Below, piece by piece: positions 21,580 to 33,345 of a stretch of 64,000 nucleotides of DNA. The stretch lies in assembly GCA_025765595.1 (NCBI GenBank), contig JAIVFH010000049.1, positions 186,001-250,000 on the forward strand, in the 5' to 3' direction. A program made the translations under genes and the position numbers. The stretch comes from Obelidium mucronatum. Its lineage: Eukaryota > Chytridiomycota > Chytridiomycetes > Chytridiales > Chytriomycetaceae. Numbering within the stretch: the first letter of the stretch is position 1; the number at the start of each line of letters is the position of its first letter. The notes beneath the pieces were generated by a model. The model did not search any database, was not told where the DNA came from, and was given only the letters and a program-made list of their open reading frames with translations.

Positions 21580-22665
21580 ATGGCTTCTTCGCCCCGCCGC
21601 CGCTCCTCCGGCCGCGTCATCGCAACGCCGAAGCCAGCTTCAACTTCCGCAAGCGCAAAAGGCGCAAAAGACGCAAAAGACGCGAAAAGCGCAAAAAAGA
21701 AGAAAGACGACAGCGACACGCAAAAAGACAACAACGCAAGCGACAACGACAACGAAAGCGAGTACGAAGTCGAGGCGATTCTGAAGCATCGCCAGAACAA
21801 AAAGACGTACAACTACGAGTTCCTGGTCAAGTGGAAGGGCTACGACGACCCAAACTCAAACACGTGGGAGCCGTACGAAAACTTTGTGGTATGTATGGAT
21901 GGATGCGTTGCTGTTTAATTGCTAGGATGATTTTTGCTGATGCGGGCATGTGCCCACTTAACAGGCTAGGGACATTATCGATGTGTATGTTGCACAAAAC
22001 ATCAAAGAGACAGACTCAAAGGACACAAAGAAACGAAGACTATCGGCCCGTGCTTCTGCGGACTCGGGAAACTCAAACTCTGATACCGCTGTTGAAGATG
22101 CCTCGAGCAGTAGCAGCAAGAAGCCACGTATGCTTGGTTCTTTCAATCATTGCATAGATCTCACACTTACACGGGTGTATACATTAGGGAAATCTACCGC
22201 ATCATTGGCAGAAGACAAACAGAAACCAAAGCCAAAGAGTTAAGTTTTTTGACTTTTTCTGATTCTCTTTGGTTTCCTTGTTTTCCTAACGAGTTGTCCT
22301 TCAGATTCCAATGAAACCCCTCGTCCAAGCCAGACCAGTACCGACACATACATCCCAGTCCCAGAACATGTTGAATCTGAAGACAATTGGGAACTTTTCA
22401 TTGACCGAATTCAAACAATCACTTGGATTGATCGCAACTCGGACGATGACAGTTACAACAACTTGCAAGCTGTTATTTTTTGGAATAAGGATGTCGCATC
22501 TGATGCGGAGGGTGACGAAGTTTCTAGTCTTGTTCCCCTTGATGTCGTTTTGGAAAAGCTGGGCCGAACTGTGAGTCCCTTTGTGTGGTTTATTTGCATG
22601 TTTCTTACATAACAGCTTTGTAGTTGAATTTGTTCTTGTTGAAACGCATGAAGCTTAAAAAGTGA
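21580..22665 (+). CDS. HP1-like chromodomain/chromoshadow protein 1
   Basis: Five exons. The first (21580-21888) has a low-complexity Lys/Ala/Asp tail then a chromodomain: [28 protein letters not shown]. The second, from 21965, begins [12 protein letters not shown], the usual chromodomain helix. After a charged hinge, the exon from about 22306 has a chromoshadow domain: [38 protein letters not shown]. The last exon is taken from 22624 ([13 protein letters not shown]). HP1 proteins bind H3K9-methylated nucleosomes and dimerise through the chromoshadow domain. It starts 99 bp from the divergent POC5 start. Confidence 0.82.
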
Positions 22666-22755
22666 AGCCAAATTGTGTAAATAGTTAAGGATAATATCCA
22701 GTCGTTTTTTTTATTTAAGGGATGAGGTCGAGAGAGTGTAAGAAAGAGGTTCTGA

Positions 22756-24105
22756 CTAAATGTTAATAAAAGCGGGAGTGTTGGGCAAATCGATTAAATC
22801 TGGAAACTGTTGTTCAAGGGTTTTCAAGTCTCTTTGGAATTTCCCTTCCGTCAGCCGAACACGCTCATCATACTTGATGTCTATAATTGAGGTTGAATGC
22901 TTTTCACCACTAAAAACACTGCGAAAAACGACTCTTTGGAACGTGTCTACAGGGCGGAATAATTCGTGGAATTTCCAATCGTTGACACCATCGAATGGAC
23001 GCCGAATTCTGGTAACATAACCAAAATCACCCACAGCCTTCGTCAAGTGAATGTGGTCAAAGCTGTGAACGACAGTACCCTCGTAAATAAATCGAGCAAT
23101 GACGTCAACAATAACGTCCTTGCTCCCCAAATCTTTGGGAATCCATGCCACACGCTCACTCAACTCCGTCAAAACAACCCGAATTTCCTCCCAATGATGC
23201 GCCTCAGAAACATTCTGAGTGAAGAAATCCTGTACATGCTGACGAATCACGTCACGAGCTTTCCCAAGAGCCTGGTTGGCAGGAGTGTCTACATACTCTG
23301 GAAAACACTGAGTGTGACGAACCGACTTGTTTCCCCTAGCGAAAACCGTCAAAGCACCTTCCACAGTCAAGGCGAAAGGGTTTCCAGGAGACGTGTGTTT
23401 GTGGAAAAGTTTCAAGATTGCATCAGCGAGTGCCAAGCCGTATCCAAAGTGACCTGTGAGAAACCAGTGCAGTGGGTTTTGGTCCGACAAGTTCTTTCGG
23501 ACGGCTGCTTCCAAAAATCCGTTGTTTTCGTGGATTACAGAGTGGTCGGCAAAGAGAAATTCATAGCTGAGGGCTTGGACAAAGTAGATTTTCGCAAGGT
23601 TCCAGAGTTTATCTGAGGGGTTCACGTGTATGCCGTTGATAACGAGAGAGGCAAGAGAAATGATGGCATTATTGGCATCTTGATGAAGGTGTGCGAGGAC
23701 GCTGGGCATATAGAAACCAGGCAAGGTCTTGAGGTCCGCATGATGACGCATGTCAATTGTAAAATTGTCCGAAGAGATCATTCGCGAGTAGTACGTCTTA
23801 TTCAAAAGGACCTTGATATCATCGTCACCAAAGTGCAGTTTATATGGGCTTGTCATGGAAATCCAAAACCCTGCAAACATTCCTCTGAATGTGCGCTTCA
23901 TCATTTTTGGCTCGACTTGGGTTTCAAAATCGTGGAGCTCTTTCTGTGTGGGTTTGACGGTTTGGATCCCTTGAGGCCAGTCGATGAATGATAATGGCTC
24001 TCCTTGCTCCAAGTTGGCAGAGATTGCTTCGTCTGCAATGCCAGTCAACCATAGAATTAGCTTCTTGATAAGCGTGTAGATAGCGACAGCGATTGTTTTC
24101 AACAT
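22756..24105 (-). CDS. Lipoxygenase-like protein 1
   Basis: A single-exon 449-aa protein. The order of segments follows the lipoxygenase catalytic domain: LWNLAKIYFVQAL, DHSVIHENN, RKNLSDQNPLHWFLTGHF, then VIARFIYEGTVVHSFDH, RRPF, and a C-terminus ending in isoleucine (TPAFINI). In lipoxygenases the iron ligands are two His spaced HxxxxH, a later His plus Asn/His spaced four apart, and the C-terminal Ile. Here the late HSFDH pair and terminal Ile are kept, but the first pair is absent in standard spacing, replaced by DHSVIH (HxxxH). There is no PLAT domain. A hydrophobic N-terminus (residues 1-24) may be a membrane anchor. A homologue is at 43807. Confidence 0.6.
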   Translation of the reverse strand: MLKTIAVAIYTLIKKLILWLTGIADEAISANLEQGEPLSFIDWPQGIQTVKPTQKELHDFETQVEPKMMKRTFRGMFAGFWISMTSPYKLHFGDDDIKVLLNKTYYSRMISSDNFTIDMRHHADLKTLPGFYMPSVLAHLHQDANNAIISLASLVINGIHVNPSDKLWNLAKIYFVQALSYEFLFADHSVIHENNGFLEAAVRKNLSDQNPLHWFLTGHFGYGLALADAILKLFHKHTSPGNPFALTVEGALTVFARGNKSVRHTQCFPEYVDTPANQALGKARDVIRQHVQDFFTQNVSEAHHWEEIRVVLTELSERVAWIPKDLGSKDVIVDVIARFIYEGTVVHSFDHIHLTKAVGDFGYVTRIRRPFDGVNDWKFHELFRPVDTFQRVVFRSVFSGEKHSTSIIDIKYDERVRLTEGKFQRDLKTLEQQFPDLIDLPNTPAFINI

Positions 24106-24243
24106 GAGATTTTTTACGCGAGTATTGCGAAAGTGCTGTCAGATGAGAAAAAAAGAAACTGATGAGAGAGATGCACTGCCACAACACAGCAAATTTTAAC
24201 ACAGCCACACCAATAACAGAATCAGACTTATCAACAAATATCA

Positions 24244-24780
24244 TCTTGATATTACCTCAGTGACAGGCAATATTCCAACGGAAATTTTCAACCTCAAACT
24301 CCTTCTAGACTTGAAAGTCAGGAGTAGCACCATTAAAAAAATTCCAGCCGAATTATTCACACTTCAAAATCTGGTACAATACCATCCTCCATCATGTTTT
24401 GCGAACGTCTGAAAAATCTGAATCTGCGGGGAAACAAGCTTCAAAGTGGAATCTACATTGAGATGACAAATTCACTGAGATGACAAATTTGAAATACTGG
24501 CGTATGTGAATTTATCCTTCAGCAACTTCCCAGCACATCTTCCAGCCAGTTTCAATTTTTTCGAAAAGGCTGAAGCATGTTGATTTGTCCAACAACTCTT
24601 TTGAAGATGTGATTAGCGTGGATACAACCAGGTTGGGTTGTTGAAAAGAGTAGTGGTGGATGATATGCTATCTCTAAGACTGGCGAATATTTTTGGGGAG
24701 TATGATGAGGATGAAGATTCGGACAAGCCATCGCATGAATCGTATGCCACAGAATATCATGGTTAAAAGCAGAATCTTAT
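24244..24780 (+). pseudogene. Relic of a leucine-rich-repeat gene
   Basis: Three frames each hold LRR units in consecutive order: GNIPTEIFNLKLLLDLKV and IKKIPAELFTLQNL near 24270-24380, then RLKNLNLRGNKLQ near 24405-24450, then RLKHVDLSNNSFED near 24563-24610. Stops and frame changes separate them. The repeat style (N-x-L-x-G/x-I-P) resembles plant-type extracellular LRRs. No intact ORF or start is visible, so it is called a decayed fragment. Confidence 0.55.
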
Positions 24781-24841
24781 TGTCGTCTTTATTGATCTGT
24801 GCTGAATATTCCATTTATTTAATAAAAGTTGTCCGAATCGG

Positions 24842-27800
24842 ATGGCAACAACCACCACTGTCAAAGTACTTGTGCGCGTGCGGCCGCTTAATGGCAAAGA
24901 AGGACTCAGTGGAGATGGGGAATGCGTTGCAGTGACGGGTTCGGCTGTACAGGTCCGGGCTAATGCTGCTAGGTGAGCAACCTTTGTTGGATTGCTTAGC
25001 CTAAGTAAACCTGAAACTAAACACGCGACTCAGGGCGCCCGAGTCTTCCGTGTTTCTCACCCCAAAAGTATTCACTTTTGACTACGCGTTTGATGCCTTT
25101 TCATCCCAAGAACACGTGTTTGAGGCAGTTGTTCCCTTAGTGCATCGCTTTGTCGACGGATTTAACGCTACAGTTTTGGCATATGGACAGGTAAGAGAAA
25201 AATAATACCTGGAATATTGAAGTAATTGGGTTTTTTTATCTTTTCTAGACGGGCTCAGGAAAGACTTGGACGATGGGCACTGGTCTGGAGTTGATGCCAG
25301 ACCAGCTGAGGGGAATTGTGCCGCGAGCCATCGACCTCATCTTTCAAACAATTTCAGACAAATCAGCAGCTGACTGCTCACTCGCTGTCTCCTTTTTGGA
25401 ACTCTACAATGAAGAATTGGTGGATTTGCTGAATCCTGTCATCAAACATTCGCGACCAAATACTGCGTCTTCTTCACACTCAAATAATCCCGGCAGCTCA
25501 CAGTCAAATAATCCAAATGCCCCAAATATTCGCGAAGATGCACACGGACATATTGTGTGGTCCAACGTGCGAGAAGAACCAGTCACTTGCCCGCAGGATT
25601 TGGTTTCGTGTCTCCAACGCGGCTCTTTATGCCGATCTACAGGATCGACAGATATGAACGCGGCTTCATCTCGGTCTCATGCAATATTTACAATTATTCT
25701 TAAGCAAAAGGAGAAGGTTTCAAGTGAGCTTGAGGATGCTTCAGACGGCAGCCAAAAAGAAACCCAACAACTACAACAGCAATCTCTACCTCAAACCTAT
25801 CGTACAATAACATCAAAGTTCCATTTTGTGGATCTTGCTGGGTCCGAGCGCCTAAAACGCACAAATGCGGAGGGTGATAGGAAGAAGGAAGGAATTTCAA
25901 TCAACCAAGGTCTTCTCGCGCTAGGAAACTGCATTTCAGCTCTTGGAGATGAATCTCGGAGACCAGGAGCGCATATTCCATACCGGGACTCCAAATTGAC
26001 GAGAATGCTTCAGGATAGTCTGGGTGGAAACAGCCAGACACTGATGATTGCCTGTGTTTCTCCAAGCGAAAGCAGTTATGGAGAGACTGTAAGCACTTTG
26101 ACGTATGCGAACCGAGCCAGGAATATAAAAAATAAGAGCGAGGTGGTTCAAGAGTTTACAGGTGCTGGAAGTGTTTCGGCTGCTGCCGAGAAGGAAATTC
26201 GTGGTCTGCGGGCGCTGGTCGCGGATTTAAGGGATGAAATCAATACGCTAAGAGGAAACTCTGCTGGGTCTGGAACTGGTGGATTTTCAAACACACAACA
26301 AGCTTCGCATGCGGCGGCGGCTGCTCATGAGCGAGATTTCCAGATCCACCTTCAAGAAGAGCGAGAATTGGCATCTGCTTTAGACGATGCGCGTCAGGAA
26401 AGTCAAATTGCCCGATTTGAGGCGGATAGATACGCCTTTAAATGCTGCCGTCTTATGGAGCGTTCCGCATCAACGGCTGCTGAGCTTCAAACCACTAAAA
26501 TAGAACGAGACCTTGCTGTCGTAGAGCTGGATCAGTGGAGGACTGGAAAGAAGCGGTTTACGGTTTCGACTGAGGAGGGCTTGTCTGACAACCTTGACCA
26601 AGCGACGCGACTTATCTCAGAATGCAACACTACCATCACAGAATTGCGCTTCAAATTGAATGAAACCAGCGATCGTCTCGCGTGGTATAATGAAGTTGTT
26701 GATTCTTTTGGGAACGAGGAATCGCGGCACGACAGGATTATCACCCAATTCCTGTCGCTTCCAGGGAACGCAGAGGAAGTCCCTTCTCCAAAGACTGTTC
26801 GAACTACTCGTCTGGAGGAAAATCCCGCGCATGAAGTAGGCCATGAAGGTCGTGTCGTAAAGGCGTTGAAAACAGATGTTGAGCTCGGACAGGCAAGATA
26901 TAAATTCTTGCAGTTTTCTATCCATCTTACACGTGACACACATTAGGCTTTATTGTCTGAAAACAAAGCTTTGAATAATGATAATGACGGACAGTCACCG
27001 CAACCAAGACTATTTGGTCTTCCAAAATCATCGACTGCAACATTTCACCACTCTAATTTGACTCAAGAAACAAACTTTGTAACGGACGACGAAGACGGAG
27101 AAAATTCAGCATCTGAATGTGATAGTGACGAGGAACTGGACAACGACTACGACGAATCTATTGCCCACGATGATACCCCTCTGCCTCCACCTTCCTCGGG
27201 CTCTTCAAAAACAGCAGATAAGAGTACTGATATCTACCTGCTTATACATCGCCTACAAACGGATATCTCGCAACACCAAGCCCTCATTGACAAACATGCA
27301 AAACGAGAACAAGAATACCAAGCATTTCGAGAAGCGTACGAATCGAAGCTGTGCGTTTTGCAAAACCAAATACAGAACGTGGGGAAAGAGAGGGACGAGG
27401 CGCTGAAGCGCGTGAAAGGCAAGTCCAACGGCTCAGGAAACCCTGGTGGTGGTGGGGAAAGACCTGGCACAGCCGCAATCAAGCAGCGATACGATGAGCA
27501 GAAACGAAAGCTAGAGTTGGAAATTTCAGAGTATAAACGGAAGATGCGGGAGAAGGAGAAGGAAAACGGAAGAGGAAGAAACGAAGGATTAACAAAGCAG
27601 TTGATGCAAACCATTGAATCTCTGAAAGGTACTCTCAAAAAATATGTTTCGATACCGGGGTCATCTTTTAATTTATGTATGATGCAGCCGAGAAGTTTAA
27701 AGCTTTGAAGGAACTGAAAAAGGAAAGCAACAAAATCCGGGAAGTGAAAACAACTAAAGAACGTGAAATCGCTCGCTTAAAAAAGCGAGAGAAGGCCGCT

Positions 27801-30063
27801 ACCGAATTGGCTAAGCGATTGGAAAGGAGCAACCAACTTCAAGTATGCGGGCTTGTTAAGTTTGGTGTGGAATATTTTATTAACAGTTTTGCAGAAAATC
27901 GCAATCAAAAGACGATCAGAGGACTATGCTAAATCTCAAGCAAATCTTAAAACACTGAAGGCTGCAATGTTGAAGCAAAGTACCGCAACTCAAGCTGTTT
28001 CAAATAATATGGAGGGACATACAACCACCCTTCGTTCTTCCAAACGCCTAAAACGCGGGTCTAAACATTTGAATTCATTGAAAGAAGATGAAGCGTTGAT
28101 GCGGGCATTGAAGATCGGTATACCTGGTGGGTCAAGTGGCGCAGTTTGCTCCGTTGAATCTGGGCCTCCTATGGAAATACGCAGCAAATTTAAGAAACAA
28201 ATGATTGACAAGGAACTAATAGCAACGGGTACGTTATTTAAGTTGCGCATATGAGTTTGCGAATTCTAACTTAAAGATGTTTACAGTTGGTTTTCGGATT
28301 TCTGAGTTGGAGTTAAATGTCATGTATTCCGCGCGAGACAGATTAATTGGCGAACAGCGCGAACTTCTAGTACGTCCTTTATTTTCCGGGATTGGTTTTT
28401 TGAAGTCTAATTCATGTTCTGTAGGCGGAGCGAGAGCGATGTGTAGCTGCAGAAGCCGAAATGACTGGCGTTTGGGACACTCAAAAGCCACAGTATATGG
28501 ACGATCGTCTCGGTGTGATTGATATGGAAGTAGCAGTTCTAAACGCAAGAATAAGAAGCATGTTGGAAGAAATTAAGCTTGGAAAAGCTGCAGCCTCTCT
28601 GCCCTCCGCTGAAGGAGATGAAGGAGAGGAAGTCACACTAGGTTTTGAGACGACTGTGACGCATGGAAATTTGGGTTGGGAAAACGGTATATATTTAATT
28701 TTAATTTAAATCATCGCCTTACCTGATGACTTTAGCCGTCAATTTACTTCGCTCGTTGGATTCTATTGAGATGGAATACGTGGCGGTTCTCTTACTACAG
28801 GATATTGTGGATCATAAAATCACAGTCAAGAGTATGGAAACCAAAATAGCCGACTGCGAAAAGAATATAATCGATCTACATTCCTCGCTCGCGACTATGC
28901 GCGGCGCAGCGCTTCAAACCGCTGTTGACTATCGGAAAGAAATGGAAAATATCCGGGCTCTTGCCGAACAGAAAATTTCGTCAGTGATGGCGGAGTATCA
29001 ACAAACTAAACCGTCCTCTCTCTCTCGAAGCCGTAGTTCGTTGTTTAGTTATGATGAATTCGGAGCAGCAACTCCAAAGCTTCAGAAAATGTTTGATTCA
29101 GCGTATGGGCATGGCTTTGTTGTTCTTAAACCGTCGCGTCGTGGGAACCATGTGGAACTCATTCCGGACACCGAATCCATCGCGCGAGGAGTAGAAACAG
29201 CCTTGAGGAGAGAGCAAGAGCAAGTATCCTCTATTTCAGAGGACGAAAATGGGGAAATGGAGGACATGGATTTGGACAGTGATTCACATTCTCCTGTGAG
29301 ACAAAAAACCTTGGCTCCGCATACACCTGCCGGTGATTCGACCTGGATTCCACCTAAATCAAAGGCTTTGTCGCCACCTCGAAGATATAATCTGCGCCCC
29401 CGAAGTCGGCGAGTTAGCACCGATAAGGAGAACGAGGAACTTCCCCTTCCTAGTCAAACTACTCCTTCTATATCTGAGGAACCGCATGACAATTCATTGG
29501 AGCCTGACCCAGAGTCTTCTAGCATTGTTTATGATCTGCCCCCTCCATCACCGCAACAAGCTGAGTCGACACGGGGTCGGACAGACTTGCGATCTCTGTT
29601 GTCGCCACTGAGAATCAGCCGCGCATCATCTGTCCCCTCATCACCCGCCGAACCAAACAGCAATAAGTCTATCATCTACAACTTCATTAAATCCCAGCGG
29701 TCAAAAACTTCACGGAACGCGTTGAATCAAACTCCAACCATTGCAGAGTTGGAATTAAACAGAGTTTCTTCTGAGGATGGATCTACCGGCACCAGTGAAG
29801 GCAATTCTATTATTGTAGACGTTGCCAGCAACGCGTTAAAGAAGAAAGCTTCACGAGTTGCCGTTGGGCCGGAAATCAGTACTACACAGGAGACAGGATC
29901 TGACGTGTTTTCCCGGTTAGCAACGAAACATACACTGGCAAGTCAAGCGAAAGTAATACATAGGGATTCCACAGCTATGGATGTGCCTGTGTTTGGCGAT
30001 GTAACAGCGCCAAGGAAGTTGTCAATAGGCGGTAGCATGGCCGAGTCCAGAGCTTGTGAATAA
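24842..30063 (+). CDS. Kinesin-4-like motor protein
   Basis: The multi-exon gene starts MATTTTVKVLVRVRPLNG. The motor domain has P-loop GQTGSGKT (across the intron near 25190-25250), switch I NAASSRSH, switch II DLAGSER, and the neck-side YANRARNIKNK. Long coiled coils follow, with the segment MEVAVLNARI that recalls the KIF4/KIF21 group, then a basic Ser/Pro-rich tail. The intron at 26893-26946 appears to use GC-AG: exon AG, then GCAAG, closing at ATTAG, 54 nt, phase 0. Further introns lie near 27629, 27844, 28230, 28371 and 28686. Kinesin-4 motors act in spindle/chromosome organisation or cilia; which applies is not decided. Confidence 0.8.
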
Positions 30064-30441
30064 TGCGTAGTTTAATAACAAAGTGAAAATTAAAAATGAT
30101 TTGATCATACTTTTAAGTTCTATAATGGTCGATATTCCTAAAAATGAGTTTCAAATTTTTTTGAACAAACCAAACGTTTTCTGTTCTCAGTTTCTCAGTA
30201 GACGACTCAAAAAGGAAACTCGATCAGCAAGGACTCCTGAATTGAACGTTTGGAATCTTTGAAAATGACAGCAATTATTGAAAAATAATGTTGTGTCTAA
30301 TCTAACGTCACGAATTTGATAGATCAAACCACAATAATAAGAAGATCTCAAGAGTATTCAAGGTGTCTACCTTGTTGCAAAAGAAAGGGATTATTCGTAA
30401 CGGTTGGCAAATCACAAAAAATCTATTAACATTGGGCTTGA
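30064..30441. other. Intergenic, AT-rich
   Basis: This is 3' flank of the kinesin gene and 5' flank of the protease gene. I see no ORF, repeat or RNA gene. Confidence 0.5.
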
Positions 30442-32066
30442 ATGCAACACATCCTCATTCTGCTTGTTCTATGCTGCCTCAGATGTTCAGCCCTCACAAC
30501 AACACCAACTGAACCATCAAAAGGAGTCATTCGGTAAGAAATGTATCAACTCCCAAGAGACTTCCCCCGTTCGATCAAACTCATCACACCACCACTTCCG
30601 TTCAACACCCAAGACTGCCAATCCAGCGGAACCCTGCACCGCCATCCCAAACCCTTGGCAGTGGACATCGCAAAGTTCAAAGCAAACTGGCTTTGATTGG
30701 CGTTGAATTCCTTGATGAAACTGATGCATATGACCCTGAAGCCTCGCATAAGCGGGATGATGCAACACCCCCTCCGACCGCTTCTCCTGGCAAACAGATC
30801 ATTGTTGGATTAGACAACCATCAAGACTTTATTGTAAGGAAATTTAAGAGCCGCTTTACAAGATCAACGTGTTTCCCCCCGCTCACCGATCCTTACTAAT
30901 ACTGCACACAGTACCATGTAGACTTTACACTGGGCACGCCACCGCAACCCTTCAAATCGATTCTCGACACTGGATCCAATGAACTCTGGATCGGTTCTCA
31001 AACCTGCCAATCGAAATCGCAATGCAAAAACCTGCACACATTCAACCCAGAAAAATCAACGACATTCAAAGACATTAGCCAGAACCGCACGGTGCTCTCG
31101 AACATCACGTATGGAAAGGGCTTCGTGGAGGGATATCATGCGACAGATGTTCTTTCGTTGGCTGGAACCAAAATCAATGAGCAGCAGTTTTTGCTTGTAG
31201 AGAAGCAGGATACGGCGTTTTTGAAGCAAATCAATGGGACGAGTGATGGGATTATGGGGCTTGCGTATGTTGGTGGGTTGAAGGGGTTACAGAATGTGAC
31301 TGCGAGTAAGAATGCGGAGGTGGAGACTGTGGTGATGGCATTGGTGAAGAAAGGGGTGTTGGCGCAGCCGCTGTTTTCGCTGTATCTTGCGAAAGCAGGG
31401 GATAAGGGGGATATGAAGGGGAATGGTGGGGAGTTGGTTTTGGGTGGAATTGATGCGACAAAGTTTTATGGGAATGTCACGTATCATGCTGTTAGCCCTG
31501 TTGCGAAAAACTATTATTGGACTGTTCAAGTGAATGGGTTTTCGTTTGGGGGTGGGAGTGTGGATGGTGCTGTTTCGAATTTGTATGCAATTGTGGATAG
31601 TGGCAGTTCGTTTATTGCTATGGATGCTGTTTCGTTCAAGTCGCAGTTGCTACCGGCTTTGCAAAAAGGTGGGGCGAGTGTTACGTTTGATCCACCGACA
31701 AACTTGACGCAAATCAATTGTGCGGATCTGGGCAAGCTTCCTGCCCTTTCTTTTACTTTGGGAAATGCCACTACAGATAGTGTAAATGTTTACACTTTGA
31801 ACCCCTCCGACTATATAGTCAAGAAGACTATTCAAGGAACAACATTTTGTTTGTTGGGAATCATGCCTAATGGCTTTAAGGCCAAGTCGGATGGAAGCGT
31901 CATCTGGATTTTGGGCGACGTCTTTTTGCGACGGTATTATACCGTCTTTGACTATTCCAATGGTGGGAGACTTGGTTTTGCAACTGCGTACCAAACTTCG
32001 GGAGCTATGACTGCTGGGACCTTTGGATTCGCGATTCTAATTTCTATAGTATTTGTTGCCTTATGA
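30442..32066 (+). CDS. Secreted or GPI-anchored A1 aspartic protease
   Basis: Exons 30442-30533, 30614-30833 and 30912-32066 encode 488 aa in consistent phase. A signal peptide (MQHILILLVLCCLRCSA) precedes a basic propeptide. The two catalytic aspartates are in ILDTGSNELW and IVDSGSSFIA, and the first lobe has the flap-side ITYGKG. Near the end WILGDVFLRRYYTVFD is the conserved pepsin C-terminal block. After it, a short spacer and a hydrophobic tail (residues about 468-488) resemble a GPI signal, as in yapsins. Role: extracellular or wall-associated proteolysis. Confidence 0.88.
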
Positions 32067-32515
32067 TTCCCATTATTATTCTATCTCTATCTATGTTGAA
32101 AAAATAGTAAAAATTGGCACTTATCTGAATGAATCAGAGGGTTTGCACTCAAGTAAAAATTGGCCCTTGTCTGAATGAATACTCAGACTGCTCTTGGAAA
32201 AAAAGAATGTTCGTTCTCGAAATTCTGGCACAGTCTTCATTTTGTGCCAAACCAAAAAATAGGCTACAGAAACGTGACTTTTTTCGAGCCGCTGCACAGT
32301 TGGCGGGAGAAACTCGACATTTAGATTCATTTCCGTATTTCATGGAGTATTCGAAAATTGCCAAAGATTCTCAAAGGATCAGAGATGGGCGTCTTTTCCT
32401 GTTTTTTGTGGCGCAGCCGAACAAAAAACGAATGCCAAAAAAGAGAAATAAATAATTTATTTATGAACAACTATATCATGTAAACTCGGGACCAGGGCCT
32501 CCTGTCAACTTTTAA
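32067..32515. other. Intergenic between convergent genes
   Basis: This holds the 3' sequence of the protease gene and of the minus-strand gene at 32516. A roughly 20-bp sequence around GTAAAAATTGGC occurs twice (near 32108 and 32153). ORFs here are short and look like chance. Confidence 0.45.
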
Positions 32516-33037
32516 TCATTCAACATGCAAAGCAGCCTTTAAATTTGGGGATAGAAACTCGATATAGGGACTCATTTCCAAATTTTCAGATGCACAAGTA
32601 GCACAAGTTGGGGATCGAAACTCAACGTATGGACTCATTTCCAATTTTTCATGCTCGCGGTGGTGAGCTTGTGTATGCACTTCTTCTTCTTCTTCTCTTC
32701 TGACATTTGAGCTGCAAAATACAGTTTTTTTGAGATCCTTGGCTACTTCGTGGCCTGCCAATGGATTGCCGCTTGCTGAGATTCTGTGAGCATCCGCAAA
32801 GGAGCAAAGCGCGTCAGCAAATGTGAAGTCATCGGGCCCCATAACGTCATTTTGTTGGAAAGATGACGGTGGTGGATTCAGAGACTCAGGAACTTGATGG
32901 TCTTTTGAAGCAATTGATTCGTGTCCTGCTTGACTGACTTGCAGTGGAAGTTGCGTCGTTTGGTATGAAGGAGGAGGGGAGACTAGTGGCTCTTTGAGAA
33001 CTTTCGGTTGTGCTTGGGAAGCGTCTGCAGACATCAT
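32516..33037 (-). CDS. Partial paralogue of the neighbouring PH-domain protein C-terminus
   Basis: A 173-aa ORF aligns with the C-terminal half of the protein encoded at 33346-35045: AQPKVLKEPLVSPPPSY versus AQPKG..ILEEPLVSSPSTY, NPPPSSFQQ versus APSSFQQQ, and the end motif SPYVEF. The last motif is doubled here (SPYVEFRSP, SPYIEFLSP). There is no PH domain and no N-terminal region. It is probably a tandem partial duplication; whether it is expressed is unknown. A PPSY motif is present near residue 23. Confidence 0.45.
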   Translation of the reverse strand: MMSADASQAQPKVLKEPLVSPPPSYQTTQLPLQVSQAGHESIASKDHQVPESLNPPPSSFQQNDVMGPDDFTFADALCSFADAHRISASGNPLAGHEVAKDLKKTVFCSSNVRREEEEEVHTQAHHREHEKLEMSPYVEFRSPTCATCASENLEMSPYIEFLSPNLKAALHVE

Positions 33038-33345
33038 GGTGTGATCTACTTGGTGATTGTTTCTTTGTTAATCGTACTCGCCGATGATGAGTTTGATTGA
33101 TCTTATTTAGATGTTTTCTGATAGTTGATTTTTGGGAAGGAACGTGGAGCGGTCCATCGGACTATTAATTTGTTGATGCTCCTTTTTGCGTTCAATTGTG
33201 GCTTCAACTTTTGCGCACTTTACAGTCCCTTTGCCACTTCATTTGTTAAAACCAAATGCTAAAAAGAATATATTCGAAAAAATAAAACAAACAAAGAAAG
33301 GATTGGATTTGAGCAAAGTTTTTTCTTTTTTTTTTGTAAATCGAA
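33038..33345. other. Intergenic spacer
   Basis: AT-rich spacer between the two related minus-strand genes. I see no feature beyond T-rich stretches. Confidence 0.4.

Noticed and set aside
22966..23991. Plus-strand ORFs antisense to the first lipoxygenase-like gene
   Set aside because: The minus-strand frame is a single 449-codon ORF with a close paralogue at 43807; the plus frames have no support.
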